A stretch of 11,129 nucleotides of DNA from an uncultured Planctomycetaceae bacterium. GTDB taxonomy: Bacteria; Planctomycetota; Planctomycetia; Pirellulales; Pirellulaceae. The stretch lies in NCBI GenBank assembly GCA_903921945.1, contig CAIXSC010000091.1, forward strand, positions 1-11,129. Reading direction: 5' to 3'. Of this stretch, positions 1 to 5,744 are shown piece by piece. The position numbers were made by a program, and so were the translations under genes. The number at the start of each line of letters is the position of its first letter. The first letter of the stretch is position 1. The notes beneath the pieces were generated by a model that was not told the DNA's origin, ran no database searches, and saw nothing but the letters and a program-made list of their open reading frames with translations.

Positions 1-1
1 C

Positions 2-2050
2 TGGGAACGCGTGTTCGACGCCCTTCGGCTGGAAGATCGCGAAAAGCAGAATTATCGCGCGGGTGGACTGTACGGTGTCACCAATCCGTTCACGCTGCCC
101 GAGCGATCTGGGGTCCGCGACTACGACCTGACGGCGGTCGACGGCGGCCACTTTCTAGTGATGCAGACCAACGCGGCGTGGATGGCTGACAAGGTGATTG
201 GCGCGATTCGCGTGAAGCTGGGCGAGCCGATCGACAAGGTCTTCGAGAACCGCGCCGACCGTTGGTTCCCGCAACGCGGCGCCATCGGCTCGAAAAGCTG
301 GGCGTTCGACGCGTTCGAGACGCTGGTGCGAAAGGATTCGCCACCGACCGACGAGGAGTTGTCGGCCGCCATCCGGTTGCAGTTCGCCCATGTGCTGCAA
401 CGCCCGCCCACGGACCTGGAATTGCAGAGCTACCTCGCGTTGACCAGGTCGGCGACCGAACTGGGCGGGAACGTCGAAGGGCTGCGGAAGATGCTCGTGG
501 CGGTCATCCTGGAATCCGAATTTGTCTATCGGCTCGAGTTCGGCTCGGGAGAGCCGGATGAACATGGGCGCCGTCGGCTCTCGCCGCGGGAAGCCAGTTA
601 CGCCATCGCATACGCGCTGGGCGACCAAGGTCCGGACGCCGCGCTCGTGGAAGCGGCCCAGGATGGGCGGTTGGCGACCAAGGCCGATTACGAACGCGAA
701 GTCCGGCGGCTGTTGGCCCACGGCACGCACCTCAAGGGCCCCGTCGACCCCGTGTTTCGCGTCGAACACAACGAGGCCTTTCTGGCGACGCCCCTGCCGA
801 AAATGGTGCGGTTCTTTCGCGAGTTTTTCGGTTACCCGATGGCGGTGCGCGTGTTCAAAGATGTGGAACGCGGGGACGGGCTCTATCGAGTCCCGGATCG
901 CGGGACCTACGGCACGCCCGGCTTCCTAATCGTCGAAGCGGATCGCGTCGTGGCCCGCATTGTGGAACAAGACCGCGATGTCTTCGCGAACTTGCTCACC
1001 ACCGACCAATTCTTTGTCTATCACAATTTAGACAACGAAAAGGGGGAACAGCGGATCGAAGGATGGCGTAAAGTTTACGAAACGCTGAAAGACACCGATT
1101 GGCGCGGCAATCCCGAGCAGGTCGCGAAGGATCACGCCGAGCTGCTCGCACGCCACGTAGCGCCGGGCATCAAAGGGCTCAAGGGCAAGGTGCGCAGCGT
1201 TCACGAAACCGATCTGGCGCGGATCATGACTTTGTTCGAGGCGACGTTCGGCCGCGGCGGGCGGCCATTCACCACGTTCCCGTGGGCACACGGCAATCGC
1301 TTCTGGCACTCGCCGTTCTACAACCTGCCACGCACTCCGCGGGAAGGCGAGTACGATCGGGATGGAGTCTTCGATTACCACCCCGTGCAACCGTTCACGG
1401 TTCCGCAGCGAAAGGGCATCCTCACCCATCCCGCGTGGCTTATCGCCCATTCCCAGAACGCGGCGACCGACCCGATTCGCCGCGGCAAATGGATTCGTGA
1501 AAAACTGCTGGCCGGCGCCGTGCCCGACCTGCCGATCACTGTCGACGCGCAATTGCCGGAACATCCCGACAAGTCGCTCCGCGAACGGTTGGCGCTCGCG
1601 ACTCGAAAACAGGAATGCTGGAAGTGCCACCAGCACATGAATCCGCTCGGGTTGGCCTTCGAGATGTACGACGATTTCGGCCGCTTCCGCACCGAAGAGA
1701 AGCTCGAACACCCCGCCAATCTCCTCGCCAAAGCCAAAGGAAAGGACGGTGCTGACACGTATAAGACGGCTCCACTGGTATCGACCGGCTCGCTGGACGG
1801 CACTGGCGACCCCGCGCTGGATGGCGAAGTGCGCGACGCGTTCGACCTGATCGATCGGTTGGCGAAGTCGACCCGCGTGCGCCAGTCGATCATCCGCCAC
1901 GCGTTCCGGTTCTATCTGGGGCGCAACGAGCTGCCGAGCGACTCGAAGACACTGATCGACGCGGATCACGCCTACGTTCGCAGCGGAGGCAGTTTCCAGG
2001 CGGTCGTGGTTTCGCTCTTGACGTCCGATTCATTCCTCTATCGCAAGTAG
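2..2050 (+). CDS. DUF1595/DUF1592/DUF1588/DUF1585 haem-motif protein (5' partial)
   Basis: This is the C-terminal part of a large planctomycete protein; the frame is open to the left edge, so the first possible start (GTG at 11) is probably internal. Counting from that GTG, a DUF1595-like segment lies at about 120-178, DUF1592 at about 190-340 (opening LSPREASYAIAYAL), DUF1588 at about 465-570, and DUF1585 at about 605-679 (the FRFYLGR motif and a C-terminal DSFLYRK). DUF1588 contains one CWKCH (nt 1616-1630), which fits the CxxCH motif for covalent haem c attachment. In full-length relatives an export signal, a PSCyt1-type cytochrome domain and DUF1587 come earlier, here outside the window. 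These proteins are thought to act outside the cytoplasmic membrane, but their reaction is not established. The gene is followed by a DUF1552 gene on the same strand, the usual partner. Family assignment is confident; function is unknown. Confidence 0.9.
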   Translation, partial: WERVFDALRLEDREKQNYRAGGLYGVTNPFTLPERSGVRDYDLTAVDGGHFLVMQTNAAWMADKVIGAIRVKLGEPIDKVFENRADRWFPQRGAIGSKSWAFDAFETLVRKDSPPTDEELSAAIRLQFAHVLQRPPTDLELQSYLALTRSATELGGNVEGLRKMLVAVILESEFVYRLEFGSGEPDEHGRRRLSPREASYAIAYALGDQGPDAALVEAAQDGRLATKADYEREVRRLLAHGTHLKGPVDPVFRVEHNEAFLATPLPKMVRFFREFFGYPMAVRVFKDVERGDGLYRVPDRGTYGTPGFLIVEADRVVARIVEQDRDVFANLLTTDQFFVYHNLDNEKGEQRIEGWRKVYETLKDTDWRGNPEQVAKDHAELLARHVAPGIKGLKGKVRSVHETDLARIMTLFEATFGRGGRPFTTFPWAHGNRFWHSPFYNLPRTPREGEYDRDGVFDYHPVQPFTVPQRKGILTHPAWLIAHSQNAATDPIRRGKWIREKLLAGAVPDLPITVDAQLPEHPDKSLRERLALATRKQECWKCHQHMNPLGLAFEMYDDFGRFRTEEKLEHPANLLAKAKGKDGADTYKTAPLVSTGSLDGTGDPALDGEVRDAFDLIDRLAKSTRVRQSIIRHAFRFYLGRNELPSDSKTLIDADHAYVRSGGSFQAVVVSLLTSDSFLYRK

Positions 2051-2118
2051 CGACGCGTCGAGGCTCGTTGTTTTTCATGGCGTCATTTTTTGTGGACGGT
2101 GTTCCGGTTGTGTACTCT

Positions 2119-2251
2119 GTTCTTGTTCCCGTCCGTGTCCCTGGCTCTGGTTCCTGCCCCTGTCTCTGTACGTATCCCTGTCTCAGTCTCAGTCCCTGTC
2201 TCAGTCCCTGTCTCAGTCTCAGTCCCTGTCTCAGTTTCAGTTTTTGTCTTG
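2119..2251 (+). repeat. Degenerate hexanucleotide tandem repeat (GTYYCN)
   Basis: About 22 hexamers run in nearly unbroken phase. The core, 2180-2233, has nine units made only of GTCTCA and GTCCCT. The order A-A-B-A-B-A-A-B-A (A = GTCTCA, B = GTCCCT) shows a higher-order 30-bp unit at 2180-2209 that restarts at 2210. The flanks decay: GTTCTT, GTTCCC, GTCCGT and GTCCCT on the left, and GTTTCA, GTTTTT and GTCTTG on the right. The plus strand is strongly biased to pyrimidine plus G. The tract ends about 135 bases before the DUF1552 start codon, so it probably lies in that gene's promoter or leader region. No function can be read from the sequence. Confidence 0.85.
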
Positions 2252-2374
2252 TTTTTTGGCTTTCCTGTCTTCTTTTGACTTCTTTTGTCTTCGTTTCAGT
2301 TCCTGTGGGATCATGGTGCATCGGCCACCCGGTTTGCCTGTCATCCCATCGGTCTGTTGGTCTGCCTGACACAT

Positions 2375-2379
2375 AAGGA
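2375..2379 (+). promoter_or_regulatory. Ribosome binding site of the DUF1552 gene
   Basis: AAGGA lies seven bases before the ATG at 2387. It supports that ATG over the in-frame ATG at 2285, whose extra 34 residues would translate intergenic sequence and bury the Tat leader inside the protein. Confidence 0.65.
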
Positions 2380-2386
2380 TCTGCGC

Positions 2387-3793
2387 ATGCTTCCTCGACG
2401 CTCATTCCTCCGTTCCAGCTCGGCTGCGGCTGGCGGTCTGCTGTTGGCTCCTTGGCTGCAATCGGCGATGGGTGCTCCGATGCCGGGAGCCGCTCCGCGT
2501 CGGTTCATCTTCATGCACAAGGGAAACGGGCTCTTTCCGCACGTGCTGGTTCCGCCGACGCTCGACCGGCAGGCGGCCGAAAAGGAAAGGCAGAAGCAAG
2601 CGTTCTCGGTCGATTTGACGCGGCACGAGTTGCCGGAGTGGATGGCGCCGGTCGCCGCGCACCGGTCGGCGATGACCATCTTGCAAGGCTTGTCGGGCAA
2701 GATGTGTACGACGGGGCATCACACATGGCAATCGTCGCTTGGGGTTTACAAGGCGAACGAGGCGCTCAGTTCGATTAAATGGGCGACGGTCGATTTCGAG
2801 CTGGCGCGGATGTTCCCATCGCCGCTGGAGCACATCGAGCTGGCTTGTTTTCCGAACGGCGGCGGCAATGCCCGCGGCAACATCAACGGTATTGAAAAGG
2901 GGTTTTCGGCGCGTGGCGCGCAGCAACCCAACTACGCGTTCGGCTCGCCCCGCGTCGCGCTCCGGGAACTGTTCAAGTCGGTGTCGAGCAACGAAAGCGA
3001 CCGCGTCCAGTACGAACTCGAACGCCGCGTGCTTGAGTTCACCGCGGGCAGCCAAGCGCGACTCGCGGGGCCGCTCACCGGCGCGGAACGGGCGAAGGTG
3101 GGGAACTACGTCGAATCGATCGACGCGATTCGCGCCCGCAATCGAAAGCTGGACGAGATGTCCGATGTGATTCGCCGCCACCTGCCGCAGTTGGATGCGA
3201 AGTATTTGGCGGAGGACTTGGCCACGACCGACCGGCAACGCGGCCTGACCGAAATCTTGCTCGCGACGTTGATTTCGGGGATGACAAACGTGGTGGCGTT
3301 CACGGTGGACGAACTGGGAACTCCGTATACGGGCGTGAAGGGGATCGAGCGGGAGGTTGTCAACCTGCACGACGTGGGGCATGGCAAGAGTGTTGGTGCG
3401 TTGAAGGCCGATGACGTGCGAGCGGCGATCCGCACCCAGCACATGACGCTGATCGACACGATCATCACCCGGTTGAAAGGGGTGCCGGAAGCCGACGGCA
3501 ACATGTTCGACAACACCGTGTTGTGCTACTTCCCCGACAACGGCGAGACGCATCACAGCACGGGCGTCGAGTGGCCTTTCCTGGTGTTCGCGGGCCGCAA
3601 CACCAAGTTGAACATCGCGGGCCGCTACATCCGTTTGCCGCACTGGGGCGAACCGGGCCACAAGACACTGGGCAACTGGTACACAACGCTACTGAACGCC
3701 TACGGCAATCCGCTCCCGCATTATGGCGACCTGGACCTCGGCCTCGCCCGCGTCCTCCCCGACCAAAAGGGCCCGATCCAAGAGTTCTTGTAG
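2387..3793 (+). CDS. DUF1552 protein with Tat-type leader
   Basis: The product is a 468-residue protein of the DUF1552 family, a common partner of DUF1588/DUF1592 genes in planctomycetes. The chosen start gives MLPRRSFLR, a twin-arginine motif (R4-R5, then F7-L8), followed by a small-residue hydrophobic stretch and a likely cleavage after AMGA near residue 30. Export of a folded protein by the Tat system is therefore likely. The typical opening strand follows (RRFIFMHKGNG, with the FPH segment soon after). Near the C-terminus PDNGETHH (residues 383-390) and the following FLVFAG correspond to the Asp/His-rich region that resembles the alkaline-phosphatase/sulfatase fold in this family. Length is in the usual range. 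The biochemical function is not established; metal binding and hydrolase activity would be inference from fold resemblance. No frameshift or truncation is seen. Confidence 0.9.
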   Translation: MLPRRSFLRSSSAAAGGLLLAPWLQSAMGAPMPGAAPRRFIFMHKGNGLFPHVLVPPTLDRQAAEKERQKQAFSVDLTRHELPEWMAPVAAHRSAMTILQGLSGKMCTTGHHTWQSSLGVYKANEALSSIKWATVDFELARMFPSPLEHIELACFPNGGGNARGNINGIEKGFSARGAQQPNYAFGSPRVALRELFKSVSSNESDRVQYELERRVLEFTAGSQARLAGPLTGAERAKVGNYVESIDAIRARNRKLDEMSDVIRRHLPQLDAKYLAEDLATTDRQRGLTEILLATLISGMTNVVAFTVDELGTPYTGVKGIEREVVNLHDVGHGKSVGALKADDVRAAIRTQHMTLIDTIITRLKGVPEADGNMFDNTVLCYFPDNGETHHSTGVEWPFLVFAGRNTKLNIAGRYIRLPHWGEPGHKTLGNWYTTLLNAYGNPLPHYGDLDLGLARVLPDQKGPIQEFL

Positions 3794-4051
3794 AACAGGT
3801 CTCAGGCCTGATCTCCAAGGAACGCGGCTTGATCGGTCGGCCATTGGGGTGAAAACGGGGGACATAGCGACGTCTGACGAATCCTAAAGGTGGCCGCCGG
3901 TCACGGGTCTGGATATCCGCCGAAAATCTTCGTGCTCCGAAGAAACGAGGAACCACGAATCGCGCGATTCGCGCGGGATTGGGTGCAAGGGAAGTCGCCA
4001 GACCGCCGGTTTTTCGGCCTGAAGTTCACCAAACAACCCGCGCTGTGCGAG
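3794..4051. other. Convergent intergenic region
   Basis: These 258 bases lie between the ends of two convergent genes. I see no gene here. The region holds a perfect 16-bp palindrome at 3956-3971 and a weak hairpin at 4005-4018 (GCCG stem, T-rich loop). Neither is followed by a clear run of T in the direction of transcription, so no intrinsic terminator is called. Confidence 0.6.
3956..3971. repeat. Perfect 16-bp palindrome
   Basis: CGAATCGCGCGATTCG is its own reverse complement and lies between two convergent genes. It could be a protein-binding site, a transcript-end structure, or chance in GC-rich sequence. The lack of a loop makes a simple RNA hairpin less favourable. Confidence 0.6.
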
Positions 4052-5671
4052 TTACGTTTCGTCGGGGAACCGGCTGCCATCGTCGTCGCGGATATCGTCG
4101 TCGCGGATGTCGTCGTCGCGGATGTCGTCGTCGCGGATGTCGTCGTCGCGGATGTCGTCGTCGCGGATGTCGTCGTCGCGGATGTCATCGTCGCGGATGT
4201 CATCGTTCAGGGTGGAGACACGGGGAGCCAAGCCCAGGCGATGTCGGGCTTCATCCGACCAGGGGCTGTCGGGAGAAAGCTCGAGAAAACGCCGCCAGTG
4301 CGGCTCGGCGTCCACCCGCCGCGATAGTTCATCGAGCGTGCAGGCCATGTGGTAATGCGCGTCGGGATAGTCGTCATGGAATCGCAGAGCGCCTTCGAAA
4401 GCGGCGATGGCCAGCGGCAGCTGGCCCAATTCGGCGAGCAGACAGCCAAGGTTCGCTCGCGCCTCGACGTAGTCCTCGTCCAGTTCAATCGCCATGTAGT
4501 AGCGTTCGCGAGCACCTGCCAGATCGCCGAGTCGATAGAGCAGTTCCGCGAGTTGGAAGCAGACTTCGGCTCGCGGTCCATCGCTCGCCAACGCCGCCCG
4601 ATACAGGTCGACCGCCTCTTCCCAACGCTCTTCATCGTCCGCCTCGGCGGCCATTTGCAGCAGGTCGGAGCCGGAGGGACAACGGTCTTCCGGCGGGTCG
4701 GCGTCGGAGGCTCGGGACGCACTGCGGGCGAGCGGCGCGGCGAGCCATTCCAGCCGCACGGCCGCCGGTTCACGCTCGTCCGCTTCCAAGGCATCGAAAT
4801 CGATACGCCGCTGGCCGTTGGGTTCGATGAGCCCTTCGCCCTGCCGCAGCAATAGATGACGCCCTTCCACGATCACCGACAATTGTGCGAGGGGCCGCTG
4901 CACGCCGGGAACGTATCGAGCCAGTTCGGCGAGCTTCCGTTCGATGGAAGCGGGCGAAGCGCCCGCCGCGACCAGTTCGGCCAGCCGCCGAGCTGTGGCA
5001 ACCTCCTGGAAGTCGAAGTAGGGCAGCCGATGCACCTCGCGGACGGGCACAATCAAGCCGCGGCGATGCCACCGGCGGATGGTCGCCACGGAGACCCGCA
5101 AGAGATCGGCGAGCATCGCGGGCGTGTACAGCCGACGAATTTGTGACTCGGCCTCCACCAATCCCAAACGCTGCCAGAGTGCCGTCTCCGGAACCACCTC
5201 CAGCCGGCCTTCGGACGCCGCGCGCCGCGCTTCGGCCGGTAGCAGTTCGTCATGCTCGCCCAGTGGCAACTCGTCGGCTCCGATCACCACCATGTTGACC
5301 AACCGGGGATCGTAAGCGTCATGAGCGACACCACCGTGTCGGCGCACAATCGCGAACGCCTCGCGACGCGTGACGCCGCCGAGTCGCCCGGTGAACCAAA
5401 GATGCCGGCCGCTCAACACCAACGCCGCCGCTTCACCGTCTGACGCTTCACCGTCTGCCGCTTCACCGTCTGCCGCTTCACCGTCTGCCGCTTCACCGTT
5501 TGCCGCTTCAACGTCCACCGATGACGACGATGGCGTAGGCGACGGGAGCGACGAGGACGGGAGCGACGAGTTGGCTGGCGCGTCCGACAACGGTGCGGAC
5601 GGAGCGGCTGCGTCCGCAGATCGGTCCAGATCGGGTTCGCTGGAGGAATCCCCCGACGGCGCGTTCGTCAT
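4052..5671 (-). CDS. BRCT-MerR-TPR multidomain protein with acidic repeat tail
   Basis: The product is a 539-residue protein of unusual build. Residues 5-50 are Ser/Pro/Ala-rich; 55-81 hold five EAADG-type repeats; about 85-170 look like a BRCT domain (WFTGRLGGVTRREAF, then RRHGG, and a late conserved Trp in ETALWQRLG). Residues 180-254 are a MerR-type helix-turn-helix (LYTPAMLADLLRVSVATIRR, then a basic wing and YFDF). Residues 339-474 contain TPR-like helical repeats (WEEAVDLYRAAL, then GDLAGARERYYMAIEL, then GQLPLAIAAFEGAL). Residues 489-532 are an eightfold DDDIR tail. DNA binding by the MerR part and protein binding by the TPRs are inferred; no effector domain is seen. An upstream in-frame ATG at 5794 would overlap the preceding gene and translate its duplicated stop region, so the ATG at 5671 is preferred, although its ribosome site (GGAA) is weak. 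It lies 58 bases after the YTV-like gene and is probably in one transcript with it. Confidence 0.85.
   Translation of the reverse strand: MTNAPSGDSSSEPDLDRSADAAAPSAPLSDAPANSSLPSSSLPSPTPSSSSVDVEAANGEAADGEAADGEAADGEASDGEAAALVLSGRHLWFTGRLGGVTRREAFAIVRRHGGVAHDAYDPRLVNMVVIGADELPLGEHDELLPAEARRAASEGRLEVVPETALWQRLGLVEAESQIRRLYTPAMLADLLRVSVATIRRWHRRGLIVPVREVHRLPYFDFQEVATARRLAELVAAGASPASIERKLAELARYVPGVQRPLAQLSVIVEGRHLLLRQGEGLIEPNGQRRIDFDALEADEREPAAVRLEWLAAPLARSASRASDADPPEDRCPSGSDLLQMAAEADDEERWEEAVDLYRAALASDGPRAEVCFQLAELLYRLGDLAGARERYYMAIELDEDYVEARANLGCLLAELGQLPLAIAAFEGALRFHDDYPDAHYHMACTLDELSRRVDAEPHWRRFLELSPDSPWSDEARHRLGLAPRVSTLNDDIRDDDIRDDDIRDDDIRDDDIRDDDIRDDDIRDDDIRDDDGSRFPDET
4088..4207 (-). repeat. 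15-bp tandem repeat, eight units, coding for (D/N)DDIR
   Basis: Eight head-to-tail 15-bp units (plus strand GATGTCGTCGTCGCG) encode the acidic C-terminal tail of the BRCT-MerR-TPR protein. Six central units are identical; the edges differ by single bases (GATATC at one end, GTCATC in the last units at the other), which is the expected pattern of an array grown from its middle. Such an array is likely to vary in copy number between strains. Confidence 0.95.
5435..5509 (-). repeat. 15-bp tandem repeat, five units, coding for EAADG
   Basis: Five 15-bp units (plus-strand core CTTCACCGTCTGCCG) encode EAANG, three copies of EAADG, and EASDG. They form an acidic, probably disordered linker just before the BRCT domain. 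The three central units are almost identical in DNA and the edge units carry single changes. Confidence 0.93.
5541..5570 (-). repeat. 15-bp tandem duplication coding for SSLPS
   Basis: Two identical copies of GACGGGAGCGACGAG (plus strand) lie head to tail inside the Ser/Pro-rich N-terminal region of the BRCT-MerR-TPR gene and add five residues in frame. Confidence 0.93.
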
Positions 5672-5714
5672 GAACGATTCCGAACAGTGAGTCGTCGCAA
5701 CGCTTCTTCGCAGG

Positions 5715-5744
5715 TCACAGGTTGCGGGGTCACAGGTTGCGGGG
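5715..5744 (-). repeat. 15-bp tandem duplication spanning a stop codon
   Basis: Two identical copies of TCACAGGTTGCGGGG (plus strand) cover the end of the YTV-like gene. On the coding strand each copy reads CCC CGC AAC CTG TGA, so the gene ends PRNL-stop and is followed 15 bases later, in the same frame, by a second PRNL-stop. Confidence 0.93.

Larger units (their letters stand above)
2051..2386. other. Intergenic region with low-complexity repeats
   Basis: This 336-base gap holds no credible gene. A 10-bp palindrome, CGACGCGTCG (2051-2060), directly follows the upstream stop codon. From about 2119 the plus strand is a degenerate hexanucleotide repeat with very little A, running into T-rich sequence (about 2240-2300) with a loose 10-base period around TTCTTTTG. 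The last stretch, about 2310-2386, is ordinary sequence carrying the ribosome binding site of the DUF1552 gene. Open frames on both strands translate the repeat and look like artefacts. Confidence 0.7.

Noticed and set aside
2068..2376. Open frames on the plus strand rich in VSVPVSV or SPCLS-type repeats
   Set aside because: They only translate the hexanucleotide tract, which is open in several frames because its unit is a multiple of three. There is no ribosome site and no non-repeat domain.
1890..2405. Minus-strand frame with RQGLRLRQG repeats
   Set aside because: It is the reverse translation of the same hexanucleotide tract, runs into the 3' end of the DUF1585 domain, and matches no family I recognise.
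2402..3661. Long minus-strand frame of 419 codons
   Set aside because: It is antisense to the DUF1552 gene in GC-rich DNA and the product is Arg/His-rich without recognisable domains.
4005..4018. Intrinsic terminator of the BRCT-MerR-TPR gene
   Set aside because: The stem is only four base pairs and no T run follows on the minus strand.
4088..4207. CRISPR-like array
   Set aside because: The units are contiguous 15-bp repeats without spacers, in frame inside a gene; no cas genes are present.
3890..4327. Plus-strand frame with VVADV repeats
   Set aside because: It is the antisense of the DDDIR tail of the BRCT-MerR-TPR gene, whose domain content is clear. It is a product of the 15-bp repeat.
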